A DNA stretch of 64,000 nt from Pirellulales bacterium. Its GTDB lineage: Bacteria; Planctomycetota; Planctomycetia; Pirellulales; PALSA-1355. The notes beneath the pieces are model-generated. The model was not told the DNA's origin and ran no database searches. It was given only the letters and a program-made list of their open reading frames with translations. Below, piece after piece: positions 51,931 through 60,727 of this stretch. Every line of letters starts with the position of its first letter. The first letter of the stretch is position 1. The stretch lies in NCBI GenBank assembly GCA_022844125.1, contig JALHMI010000001.1, positions 414,208 through 478,207 on the forward strand. The letters are read 5' to 3'. Position numbers and translations under genes: made by a program.

Positions 51931-54483
51931 ATGAACCCACTCCAAGCCGCACCTGGCCGCACTGTCGGCGACAAGCTTCTCGCCGGTTACTCGCCGCCAA
52001 AGGGCGTGTACGACGAGTTGCTCGATCCGGCGGGCCGCATGCGTCCGCAGTGGAGCGAATTCTTCCAATTGCTCGACGCCCTGGGTCGCGACGAGCTCGA
52101 ACGCCGCTGGCAGCAATCGCGCCGCGTGATCCACGAAAACGGCCTGACCTACAACGTCCACGGAAATCCCTTCGGCCGCGACCGCCGCTGGGAGCTCGAT
52201 CCGCTGCCGCTCGTCATGCGGCACGACGAATGGCAGGGACTCTCCACGGGCCTCGCCCAGCGCGCCCGGCTGCTGAACGCGATCCTTTCCGATCTCTACG
52301 GCCCGCAGCACCTCTTGCGCGAGGGATTGCTGCCGCCGGAGATCGTGTTCGCCAACCCTGAGTTCCTCCGCCCTTGCCACGGCGTGCGTGTGCCCGACGA
52401 TTGCCACCTGCATCTGTATGCCGCGCACCTGGCCCGCTCGCCCGAAGGTTCCTGGTGGGTCGTGGCCGATCGCACGCAGGCGGCCGTTGGCCCGGGCTAT
52501 GCCGTCGAAAATCGCATCGTCATCTCCCGGATGGTGCCGCACATCTTCCACCACTGCCAGGTCGAGCGGCTGGCCAGTTTCTTCATGGAGCTCCGCGGAC
52601 GACTGGGCTCGCTCGCCGCGCGGCGCAAAGCTTCGCCGCACGTCGTGCTCCTCAGCCCCGGGCCGAGCAGCCCCACTTACTTCGAAGATGCGTACCTGTC
52701 TCGCTACCTGGGCTATCCGCTCGTCGAAGGCGAAGACCTCACGGTCCGCGACAACCGCGTGTTCCTCAAAACGCTCGGCGGACTGGTCGCCGTCGACGCG
52801 CTGTTGCGCCGCGTGATGGACCAGGATTGCGACCCGCTGGAACTCAACGGCCACTCGGCTGTGGGCGTTCCCGGTCTCGTGCATGCCACCCGCTGCGGCC
52901 GCGTCGTGGTGGCCAATTCGCTCGGCAGCGGACTGGTCGAAGCACCTGGCCTGATGGCCTTCCTGCCGCGGATCTGCGAACGGCTGCTGGGCGAGACGCT
53001 GGCCATCCCCAGCGTGCGCACCTGGTGGTGTGGCGGAGACGACGCCCGCGAGTACGTGCTCGACAATCTCGAACGACTGGTCGTCGGGCCGGCCATTCCA
53101 CACCCCCATCGCAAACCGGTGCACGCCGCGTCACTCGATTCCGATCAGCGCGCCAGACTGGCCGCGGAGATCATCGCGTCACCCGCCCACTTCGTCGCCC
53201 AGGAACTCGTCGTCCGCTCGACCGCGCCGGTCTGGAACGAAGCTTCGATCAAGCCCGGGCACATCGCCCTGCGAGCATTTCTCGTCGCTGGCGAAGGGGG
53301 CTACCACGTCATGCCCGGTGCGCTGGCTCATGTCAGCTCGTCGCCGGCCGCGCTGGGCGAGTCACTCTTCATGGGTCACGGCAGCAAGGATGTGTGGGTG
53401 CTCGCCGCGGGGCCTGTCGCGCCGGTCTCGCTGTTGCAACCGCCCGGCACTCCTGTCGAACCGCGCCGCAGCGGCAACGACCTGCCCAGCCGCGTGGCCG
53501 ACAATCTGTTCTGGCTGGGCCGGCACATCGAACGCGCCGAAGGCGCCGCGCGGCTATTGCGCAGCATTGTCACGCGGCTCACGAGCGAAGCCGCTCCCGG
53601 AAGCCTCGCCGAACTGAACGTGCTTTATCGCGCCCTGTGCGGGCCGCTGTCAGCCCCGGCCGAAGACGACGCCGGCCCCGGCACCGTCGCCACGATGGAA
53701 CTGCTGCTGATGGAGTTCCTCTATGACGAGCATCAGCCCGGCAGCATGCAATCGATCCTCGCCGCTCTCGGCCGCGTGGCCAAGGTGGTGCGCGACCGCA
53801 TCTCGCTCGATACCTGGCGCATCCTGAAGCGCATCGAGGACGACTATCGACCACCGTTTGGGCGCGGCGCCGGCGCTCAGAGCGACATCCTCACGATGCT
53901 CAACCAGACGATCTACAACATCTCGGCCTTTGCCGGCATGGCCACTGAAAACATGACCCGCGGACCCGGCTGGCAGTTCCTCGAACTGGGGCGCCGCATC
54001 GAACGCGCGCTGAACATGATCTCGCTCTTGCGCGGGACGCTCTCGGTCGCCACGACCGGCGAACACGCGGTGCTGGACGCGCTGCTCGAAATCGCCGACA
54101 GCTCGATGACCTATCGCAACCGCTATGCCACGAACCTGCAGCTCGCGCCGCTGTTGGACCTGCTGCTGACGGACGAAACGAATCCCCGCGCGATCGCCTT
54201 CCAGCTCGCCGCGCTCGCGCACCATGTCGAACGTCTGCCGCGAACCAACGGCGAACCGCTGCTGAGCGACGAACAACGGCTGGTGCTCAGCGTGGTTTCG
54301 GCCGTCCGCCTGGCAAACGTGCAACAACTGGCCGAACCGGACCAAGCCGGCGAGCGGCCTAGACTCGACGCACTGCTCGACGACGCCGGCATCAAACTCT
54401 GCGAATTGGCCAGCGCTATCTCGCACAAGTATCTCGTGCATGCCGGACCGGCCCATCAACTGGCGGAGATCGCACGCCGATGA
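51931..54483 (+). CDS. Fusion of CP ATP-grasp-like and alpha-E domains
   Basis: 850 residues. Residues about 1-510 match the ATP-grasp protein (GYSPPKGVYDELLDPAGRM, NGLTYNVHGNPFGRD), but the catalytic segments are altered: the E-D-N motif reads Ala179-Asp180-Arg181-Thr182 (VVADRTQAAVGPGYAVENR), Lys372 is replaced by Gly386 (LVVGPAIPHPHRKP), and the ESGGYG loop is missing. From about 519 to 850 it is an alpha-E bundle (LPSRVADNLFWLGRHIERAEG). The ATP-grasp half is therefore probably inactive, which suggests a partner or structural role with the active copy. It overlaps the transglutaminase start by 4 bases. Confidence 0.88.
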   Translation: MNPLQAAPGRTVGDKLLAGYSPPKGVYDELLDPAGRMRPQWSEFFQLLDALGRDELERRWQQSRRVIHENGLTYNVHGNPFGRDRRWELDPLPLVMRHDEWQGLSTGLAQRARLLNAILSDLYGPQHLLREGLLPPEIVFANPEFLRPCHGVRVPDDCHLHLYAAHLARSPEGSWWVVADRTQAAVGPGYAVENRIVISRMVPHIFHHCQVERLASFFMELRGRLGSLAARRKASPHVVLLSPGPSSPTYFEDAYLSRYLGYPLVEGEDLTVRDNRVFLKTLGGLVAVDALLRRVMDQDCDPLELNGHSAVGVPGLVHATRCGRVVVANSLGSGLVEAPGLMAFLPRICERLLGETLAIPSVRTWWCGGDDAREYVLDNLERLVVGPAIPHPHRKPVHAASLDSDQRARLAAEIIASPAHFVAQELVVRSTAPVWNEASIKPGHIALRAFLVAGEGGYHVMPGALAHVSSSPAALGESLFMGHGSKDVWVLAAGPVAPVSLLQPPGTPVEPRRSGNDLPSRVADNLFWLGRHIERAEGAARLLRSIVTRLTSEAAPGSLAELNVLYRALCGPLSAPAEDDAGPGTVATMELLLMEFLYDEHQPGSMQSILAALGRVAKVVRDRISLDTWRILKRIEDDYRPPFGRGAGAQSDILTMLNQTIYNISAFAGMATENMTRGPGWQFLELGRRIERALNMISLLRGTLSVATTGEHAVLDALLEIADSSMTYRNRYATNLQLAPLLDLLLTDETNPRAIAFQLAALAHHVERLPRTNGEPLLSDEQRLVLSVVSAVRLANVQQLAEPDQAGERPRLDALLDDAGIKLCELASAISHKYLVHAGPAHQLAEIARR

Positions 54484-55409
54484 ACACCATGGCCAGAAGC
54501 CGACCGCCCGGCGGAACACCGGCCGCCCGGGCCCGATTTCGCATCGTGCACGCCACACGCTACTTGTACAGCGAGGCCGTGCCGCTCTGCCAGAACGAGC
54601 TCCACGTCCGTCCGCGTGACACGACGCGGCAAACCTGCCTCACGCATCGGCTCGTGATCGATCCGTTGCCCGTGAAAGTCGAGGAATGCCGCGACTATTT
54701 CGGCAATCACCTCCAGTTCTTCACGATTCACGATCGCCACACCGAGCTGGCCGTTACGGCGCATACCGCGGTCGAACTGCGCGCCGCCGAACGCTTGCTA
54801 CCGGGCAGCACCACCAATTGGGAAGACATCGCCTCGCTGGAGCGCCGCGCCCTGGGAGACGACCTGGAGGTGCGGCAGTTCGTTTACGATTCGCCGCATA
54901 TCACGGCCACCCCAGCGCTCGTGGAGCTCGCCCGCGAGTCGTTCACGCCGGGCCGCTCATGGCTGGAAGCCTCGCTCGAGTTGACGGCTCGTATCCATCG
55001 CGACTTCGTCTACGACGCCACGGCCACCTCGATCAGCACGCCGCTGGCCGATGTGCTCGCCATGCGGCGCGGCGTCTGCCAGGACTTCGCCCACCTGCAG
55101 ATCGGCTGCCTCAGGGCGCTGGGGCTGCCGGCCCGTTACGTCAGCGGTTACCTGCTCACCACGCCGCCGCCGGGCCAGCCGCGTCTGGTCGGAGCCGATG
55201 CCTCGCACGCCTGGGTCTCGGCCTGGTGCCCTGAGTTCGGTTGGGTCGACTTCGATCCCACGAACAACATCATCCCCTCGCTCGAGCACATCACGCTCGC
55301 CTGGGGCCGCGACTACAGCGACGTCTGCCCGATCAAGGGCGTGTTCGTCGGCGGCGGCGAGCATGCCATGAACGTCTCGGTCGACGTCGAACCGCTCATC
55401 GAGAATTAA
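54480..55409 (+). CDS. Transglutaminase-like protein of the ATP-grasp cluster
   Basis: 309 residues. N-terminal beta domain (FRIVHATRYLYSEAVPLCQNELHVRPR) as in bacterial transglutaminase proteins of this neighbourhood, then the core with Cys200 in RRGVCQDFAHL, His243 in DASHAWVSAW and Asp259 in VDFDPTNN, the Cys-His-Asp triad. Such proteins act as proteases or amide-forming/removing enzymes. Its start overlaps the stop of the 51931 gene (ATGA), and its N-terminal Met or Met4 are alternative starts. It closes the cluster. Confidence 0.9.
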   Translation: MNTMARSRPPGGTPAARARFRIVHATRYLYSEAVPLCQNELHVRPRDTTRQTCLTHRLVIDPLPVKVEECRDYFGNHLQFFTIHDRHTELAVTAHTAVELRAAERLLPGSTTNWEDIASLERRALGDDLEVRQFVYDSPHITATPALVELARESFTPGRSWLEASLELTARIHRDFVYDATATSISTPLADVLAMRRGVCQDFAHLQIGCLRALGLPARYVSGYLLTTPPPGQPRLVGADASHAWVSAWCPEFGWVDFDPTNNIIPSLEHITLAWGRDYSDVCPIKGVFVGGGEHAMNVSVDVEPLIEN

Positions 55410-55779
55410 TCCCACCCCGAAGTGGCCACGGGGGGGGTGAGTTATTCTCGTGGTGCCACAGGTGGCCGCCGTGGCGGCTCACCTGTGCTCGTTCGGAAAC
55501 GGCAGCGCGTTCTTTTGTGTCGAGGCGAGCATTATTCTCCCGTCAACTGCACAGGTGACTGCTATCGCAGCACCTGTGGCACCGAAGTCACCTGAGCCGG
55601 TCTAACCCGGAGGCATCGCCGACCGAGCTTCGTGCCGGCGCTGTATCCAACTACTGCGCCGCCGGCGATTGGACTGTCGGCGATGCCTCTGAGCCAAACC
55701 TTCGCTTCTTCTCTTTTGTCTTCCTCTGCCTTCCCCCTGCGTACCTCCGCGGTGAATCATCCTCCTTCACAACCAAGCC
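55410..55779. repeat. Gap with two paired-hairpin sets and a repeat arm
   Basis: Pair 1: GGTGCCACAGGTG (55452-55464) and CACCTGTGGCACC (55571-55583), perfect 13 bp, holding hairpins at 55457-55487 and 55550-55578. Pair 2: GAGGCATCGCCGAC (55610-55623) and GTCGGCGATGCCTC (55676-55689), perfect 14 bp. A reverse copy of the CGCAGAGG-type arm lies at about 55703-55768. No coding frame. Confidence 0.8.
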
Positions 55780-56259
55780 TCACCGCTCAATCACCTTCAC
55801 GTCGATGATCTCATCCCGCGAATCGCGTGAACTGAAATCCTCGCTCCTAGGTTCGAAGTTCGTGTAGTACGTCGTCGTTACCCGCCCACGCGCCCCGCGC
55901 CGCAGCGCAGCCTTAATCGCACGCCGCGAAACGGGCCACAGCAGCAGGATCGCCACCAGGTCGCTCAAGAGTCCCGGCAAGATCAGCAGCAGCGCCGCAA
56001 ACGACACGAGCATCGCATCGAACACGGCATCGGCCGGCATCTGCCCCCGGCGCACTTCGTCTGACAGCCGCGAGAGCGAGCGCAAGCCTTGCTGCCGCGC
56101 CAGGAACGCTCCCAGCAGTCCGGCCCCGACAAGCAGCCCAATCACCACCAGCCAGTTGGTCACGTCCGCCAGCCAGAACAGCACGAGAATCTCGGCCACC
56201 GGCAGCAGAATTAGCGCGAGAAAAAATCGACCAAGCACGTAGAAGTTCTCCACAAGCAC
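55780..56259 (-). CDS. fxsA: FxsA-family membrane protein
   Basis: 159 residues, GTG start at 56259 (alternative GTG two codons on). Four hydrophobic segments: FFLALILLPVAEILVLFWLA, WLVVIGLLVGAGLLGAFLA, AMLVSFAALLLILPGLLSD and VAILLLWPV, matching FxsA. GLRSLSRLSDEVRRGQMPAD is the cytoplasmic loop. In E. coli FxsA overexpression blocks phage T7 exclusion by F plasmid; normal role unclear. The charged C-terminal tail (TNFEPRSEDFSSRDSRDE) is longer than usual. Confidence 0.85.
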   Translation of the reverse strand: MLVENFYVLGRFFLALILLPVAEILVLFWLADVTNWLVVIGLLVGAGLLGAFLARQQGLRSLSRLSDEVRRGQMPADAVFDAMLVSFAALLLILPGLLSDLVAILLLWPVSRRAIKAALRRGARGRVTTTYYTNFEPRSEDFSSRDSRDEIIDVKVIER

Positions 56260-56332
56260 AGGTTGCGTTACTTGGGGAATTCTAGGACGTCACTCTTCGA
56301 GAAAACAGTGGCAAATCCAGTGGCCCTGAGCC

Positions 56333-58432
56333 TTACTTCTTCGCCGAGCTCTCGTAGCGCCGGGCCAGGTCCGCACACCATTTGGCTTGCTCCTGATCTC
56401 CCAGCTCCTGGTGCATCACCGAGAGATTCCCATAGGGCACGGCCAATGCCGCGGCATCCAGCGTGCCGTCCTCGACGGCCTGCTCCATCAGCTTCAGTCC
56501 CTGGTTCGTCAATCGTAGCGACTCCTCGCGCGCCTGCTGCTCCCAGTAAGAGACTGCCATGCTCACGAACGTCTCGCCGTGCTCGCCCGACTCAATCGCG
56601 GCCGCAGGCACCGGAGTCTCCAGCAGCGGACTGGCCCGTTCGAACCACACGATCGCCTGCACGTGATCGCCGCGTGCGATTGCATACGCCGCGCCGATCC
56701 GATAGCACAACCGACCGCGCTGATAGCTGTAGACCGGCAGGTTCTCGGCAATCGGCCGTGCCTCATCCATCAGGGCGATCGCCACCGTCCCCAGGTCGAA
56801 CGCTTCGTCGCCGTGCCCGCTGTTGGTTTCAATTTCCACCGCGTCGCTCAAGGCCCGGCTCAATTGCCAGGCAATCTCCGCTCGGCGAATCGGATCCTTG
56901 GCGGCATCGAACAGCTTCTGCCCCAGGGCTCGAGTTCCCTCGACCCACTTGCTGCAATCCGGCGGCGAATCGATTCCGCCGATCGCGGCCAGCGCTCCGA
57001 CGTAAACTTCCAGCCGCGGCTCCGAACCCGCGTTCTCCTTCCGCATCAGGTCGTCGGCAAACACGGCCGAGCGATCGATCCACTTGGCCACCGCATCGGT
57101 CTTCTGCTGCCAGCGACCGTGGCCGATGTCGTACGCCACGCCCAGATGTGCTCCGAGCAGGACCTCTTTCGCCGCCCGGCGAATCGTCCGGTCCTTCGCA
57201 GCCATCAGCGGTTCGGCCAGCGAGATCGCGTGCTGGTGCTGCTTGATCGCCTCGGCAAAATCGCGCTTCGACGAATGCCCCAGGTAGTCGCCCAGGTACA
57301 GCGCCGCCCGGGCCGCGTCCAGGTCGTCGAGTTGCGGTGCTTCCAGAATCCCGCGCAGGCAGGTGATCGCCGCCGGATAGTCACCCGCCGTCGCCAGCGC
57401 CCGGGCCACGAGCAGACGGTGCCCCGCCACGTCGTGTTCCAGATCGGTGGCCCGCTGCGCGCTCGAGAGAGCCTCTTCCAGCTTGCCGGACCGCAGCATC
57501 AGCTCCCCGCGCAGGTGCAAAGCCTGCGCGTGATCCGGCGCAATCGACAACGCTCGCTCCACGTCCTCGAGTGCCTTCCCATAGTCTCCGCTGAGATGAG
57601 CGTCGGCCCGCGCCACGAAGTGCTGCGCGTCGATCGGCTCGATCACCACCTGAAACACTTTCGGTGGTTCCGATTTCGGCAAATATCCCAGCAGCACGCC
57701 GCGTTCCGGATACACCGCGCCCAGCGGTTCGCTGTTTTCGTCAAAGATCACTGCGGGCTCAAACGCCTCCAGCTCAAGTCGCTTGACGATGTCCGCCTGC
57801 GGAATCGGCTTGCGAATCTGCAAGGTGAGCGAGCTGACGGTGCCTTCGAAAATCGCGGCCTGCACGCGTCCCAAGTTCTTGAGCTCAAACATCTCGCGCG
57901 TGCCGCCGGCGACACGCTGCGATTGGATGGGCACGCCCCATTGATTGTGCAACTCCACGCGAGTCGTCGTACCCGGCCGCACGCCATCGAGACTGGCCGG
58001 ATCGAGGGCGATCTTGGGCTGTTCGTCCGCAGGTGACTCAGCGGATTCGCTCTCGCTCGGCGGTGCTGCCGTCGGCAGCGGCGCAGGCTCGCCGGCGTCT
58101 TCGAGCGGTTTCGGTTCGTCGCCAGTGGGGTCGGGGGCCTCGCTGGGCGCCGGTTCGCTGGAAGCAGGCTCGGCGGGCGCTTCCGCCGGCGCAGGCTCCG
58201 CGTACGGATCGCCGACCGGCTCGGCCGGCACAGGTTCGCTGGGGGTCGCTGGTTCAGCGGCGGGCGACTCGTTGGGCACAGGTTCCGCAGGCTGTTCGTC
58301 AGCCGACGATTCAGCCGCGGGCGGTTCCTCTGCCAAGACGTAGATGCTTGGCGGAGCGAGCATCGAGGGCGTGATCAATGCACCCAGCACAAACGCCGCA
58401 CGCAACTGCAAGTGCGATAGATTCCACCGCAT
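56333..58432 (-). CDS. Secreted protein with TPR repeats and Pro/Glu linker
   Basis: 699 residues from the ATG at 58432, with GGAGG upstream. Signal peptide about 1-34. Residues about 35-140 are Pro/Glu/Ala/Ser low complexity. Then a small alpha/beta domain (about 145-290, GVRPGTTTRVELHNQWG) and TPR-like repeats (about 290-690), such as ALEDVERALSIAPDHAQALH, LRGELMLRSGKLEEALSSAQ and GNLSVMHQELGDQEQAKW. Likely a periplasmic or surface scaffold. No enzyme motif. The upstream in-frame Met at 58495 would precede the signal peptide. No operon partner; fxsA lies downstream at a gap of 73 bases. Confidence 0.75.
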   Translation of the reverse strand: MRWNLSHLQLRAAFVLGALITPSMLAPPSIYVLAEEPPAAESSADEQPAEPVPNESPAAEPATPSEPVPAEPVGDPYAEPAPAEAPAEPASSEPAPSEAPDPTGDEPKPLEDAGEPAPLPTAAPPSESESAESPADEQPKIALDPASLDGVRPGTTTRVELHNQWGVPIQSQRVAGGTREMFELKNLGRVQAAIFEGTVSSLTLQIRKPIPQADIVKRLELEAFEPAVIFDENSEPLGAVYPERGVLLGYLPKSEPPKVFQVVIEPIDAQHFVARADAHLSGDYGKALEDVERALSIAPDHAQALHLRGELMLRSGKLEEALSSAQRATDLEHDVAGHRLLVARALATAGDYPAAITCLRGILEAPQLDDLDAARAALYLGDYLGHSSKRDFAEAIKQHQHAISLAEPLMAAKDRTIRRAAKEVLLGAHLGVAYDIGHGRWQQKTDAVAKWIDRSAVFADDLMRKENAGSEPRLEVYVGALAAIGGIDSPPDCSKWVEGTRALGQKLFDAAKDPIRRAEIAWQLSRALSDAVEIETNSGHGDEAFDLGTVAIALMDEARPIAENLPVYSYQRGRLCYRIGAAYAIARGDHVQAIVWFERASPLLETPVPAAAIESGEHGETFVSMAVSYWEQQAREESLRLTNQGLKLMEQAVEDGTLDAAALAVPYGNLSVMHQELGDQEQAKWCADLARRYESSAKK

Positions 58433-58642
58433 GTCGGGTTCCTCCCTGAACCGCGAGCATCGTGATTGGCCCCTCGATGCGAAGTTCGATCGCAAACAAA
58501 TGCGCGGCTTCGTGCCGAGAGCCGTTGGCTCAAATTAGCGGCAAAGTATGACGGCGTCGGGAGTTTGCGTCCAGAGCAAGCGCGCGTAACACTCAAGCAA
58601 GTGCTAGCAGCTAGCCCTATGCCGCATCGCCAAATGGGGGTG

Positions 58643-58783
58643 GCCCTGACAACTTGGTTGTCAGGGCGCCTCCGGCACAGGAGGGCTCCAGCGTCGCCCT
58701 ACCTGAAGCAAAGCCGCGTCTATGAATCACGCCTTCCCTGAGCCCTCTTGTTGCTGCGCAACACCGACAACAAGTTGTCGGTG
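58643..58783. repeat. Paired inverted hairpins overlapping the MnmE-like 3' end
   Basis: Left hairpin GCCCTGACAAC-TTG-GTTGTCAGGGC (58643-58667, perfect 11 bp). Right hairpin CACCGACAAC-AA-GTTGTCGGTG (58762-58783, perfect 10 bp). The two are partial reverse complements. The right one lies inside the last codons of the MnmE-like gene. Confidence 0.82.
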
Positions 58784-59908
58784 GCACCCAACGTCCGCGA
58801 TTTGCTTAAGGGCACGATCATGTTGGCCTGCCGCTAGCGACTGCTTAAGCCGCTCCAGCAGTTCAACGTGCGACTCGAGAAACGGCACTGCGTCGCCAGG
58901 CTCGGGCGGATTTGGCACCAACCGCGAAACGACTGCCCGCGCCAGCTCGGCCAGACCCACACCGCTCTGCGCGCTGACCTCGACCCCAGCCGGTCGATCG
59001 CCCGCTGCTGGCAGGTCGCACTTGTTGTGAATCACAAGCGCCGCGGGCCACGCCTTCGCAAGCGCATCATCTTCCACGCTCCACGCCGCGCTGCGGTCGA
59101 ACACGAGCAGAAGCAAATCCGCCGCCGCCGCTTGCTCACGTGCCAGCTCGATTCCCGCCGCCTCCAGCGGCTCATCGCCGAGTCGCAAGCCCGCGGTGTC
59201 CGCCAACTCCACCGGCCAACCGTCCAGCGCCGTCAAAGCGGTCACGATGTCACGCGTCGTGCCCGGCGCGGCGTGCACGATCGCTCGTTCGTAGCCGACC
59301 AGCGCATTGATCAGGCTGCTCTTCCCCACGTTCGGCCGCCCGGCCAGCACGACGCGCCACGGCTTCGCCAGATGCAGTCCGACGTCCATCCGCGCGAGCA
59401 ACTCGTCAACCAGGCTCACCGCTCCAGCCGCGTCTCCGGTCCGAATCGCGCCGGCAATCGCATCGAACTGCCGCCGCAGCGCTCCGCTCCGCTGATCCAA
59501 GAGGATCCGCGCGGTCCGCTCCGTGGGCGCATCGGCCAACGCAATCTCGGCATCGGCCGCGAGCGGATCGGCCAACGACTCGCGCGTCCACGTCCGCCAG
59601 TCGAACTCTTCGCATCCTGCCGCAATGAGCGAGCTGGCGATCGCCCGCGGCGCGGCGACGCCGCCGTGACAATTAACCTCCACGCGATCCGCGGCCGTCC
59701 GGCAAACGACCACTTCCTCGGCAACCGTCCCCGCGGGCCAGCGGCCAAACACGATCCGCCCCAGCGGCTGCTCGCTGAGCGATTTCTTTCCCGCGGGCTG
59801 AAACAACCGGCTGACGATCTCCGTCGCCCGCGGTCCGGCCACCAGCAGCGTGGCGATCGCCGCGCGTCCCGGAGCAGTCAGCAGCACGACGCGAGTCATG
59901 ATCGCCAC
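58727..59908 (-). CDS. MnmE/TrmE-like GTPase with replaced C terminus
   Basis: 393 residues; MnmE is about 450. N-terminal folate-binding-like domain (VVLLTAPGRAAIATLLVAG), then G domain: G1 GRPNVGKSS (191-199), G2 GTTRD (216-220), G3 DTAG (237-240), G4 NKCDL (295-299). MnmE modifies wobble uridines of tRNA with MnmG. The family C-terminal C-x-G-K motif is absent: the frame ends in HRQLVVGVAQQQEGSGKA, encoded by the repeat hairpin at 58762-58783. It may be an MnmE paralogue of changed function or a truncated gene. An alternative start is Met4. It follows coaX by 3 bases. Confidence 0.82.
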   Translation of the reverse strand: MAIMTRVVLLTAPGRAAIATLLVAGPRATEIVSRLFQPAGKKSLSEQPLGRIVFGRWPAGTVAEEVVVCRTAADRVEVNCHGGVAAPRAIASSLIAAGCEEFDWRTWTRESLADPLAADAEIALADAPTERTARILLDQRSGALRRQFDAIAGAIRTGDAAGAVSLVDELLARMDVGLHLAKPWRVVLAGRPNVGKSSLINALVGYERAIVHAAPGTTRDIVTALTALDGWPVELADTAGLRLGDEPLEAAGIELAREQAAAADLLLLVFDRSAAWSVEDDALAKAWPAALVIHNKCDLPAAGDRPAGVEVSAQSGVGLAELARAVVSRLVPNPPEPGDAVPFLESHVELLERLKQSLAAGQHDRALKQIADVGCHRQLVVGVAQQQEGSGKA

Positions 59909-59911
59909 CTA

Positions 59912-60727
59912 TCAAGCATCCGCCGCATCGGCTGCGGCAATGGCGATTCCCGCGAGCGTCAGATGCGGAATGAACTGCGGCGGCCGGCGGCCTTCCTCAG
60001 CCAGCACGCTGGCAAACAGCGTTCCCGCGCCGCCGGTGAGATAAATCTCGGCCTCGCCAACTTCCTCGGTCAGCTTTTGCACGATCTCGCGCACTGCGCC
60101 GACCGCGCCCCAGTACAGCCCCGAGGTCATCGCCTCCGCGGTCGAGCGCCCCAGCGCCGGCGGCGGCGTGGCGCTCACTTCGATCAGCGGCAGGGCATAC
60201 GTAAACTCGTGTAGCGCGCGGGCACTCGTCGCCACGCCCGGGCCAATCACCCCACCGATGAACGCGCCTTCGGCCGAGACCACGTCCACCGTCAGCGCCG
60301 TCCCCATGTCGATGATGATCGCCGCCACGCCGCGTTCGCGCAGCCGATTCACCGCCACGCCGTTCACCAAACGATCGGCGCCGACTTTATCCGGCTGCTC
60401 GACTTCAACCGCGATCGGCAGCTCGCCATAGTCGAAGCGGTGGATGCTCTGCGCGCCACGCTCTTCAAGCCACTTCACCAGCCGCTCGCAGGCGGGCTTG
60501 TTCACGCTCGCAATCGCCCACTCATAGGCTGCCGGCGGCTCGCTCAGAAAAGCGTCAATCTCGGCCGGCTCCCAGTCGTGTCCGATCGAGATCGTCGCCC
60601 GCGGATGGGGCAGGAGCCTGGCCAGCGGCAGTTCGAACACGCCCAGCTTGAGCCGCGTGTTTCCCACGTCGACCGTGACCAGCGATCGAACCAGATCCTT
60701 GTCAGGCGAGGGAGCGGCCGCGTTCAT
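59912..60727 (-). CDS. coaX: Type III pantothenate kinase
   Basis: 271 residues. TVDVGNTRLKLGVFEL is the ATP-binding DxGNT motif, GADRLVNGVAVN carries the catalytic Asp region, IIIDMGTALTVDVVS (DxGT) and FIGGVIGPGVATSARAL follow; LTGGAGTLFASVL is near the end. The enzyme phosphorylates pantothenate in CoA synthesis and needs a monovalent cation. The start ATG overlaps the obgE stop by 4 bases (ATGA). The N-terminal AAAPSPDKD tail is short and low complexity. Confidence 0.9.
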   Translation of the reverse strand: MNAAAPSPDKDLVRSLVTVDVGNTRLKLGVFELPLARLLPHPRATISIGHDWEPAEIDAFLSEPPAAYEWAIASVNKPACERLVKWLEERGAQSIHRFDYGELPIAVEVEQPDKVGADRLVNGVAVNRLRERGVAAIIIDMGTALTVDVVSAEGAFIGGVIGPGVATSARALHEFTYALPLIEVSATPPPALGRSTAEAMTSGLYWGAVGAVREIVQKLTEEVGEAEIYLTGGAGTLFASVLAEEGRRPPQFIPHLTLAGIAIAAADAADA

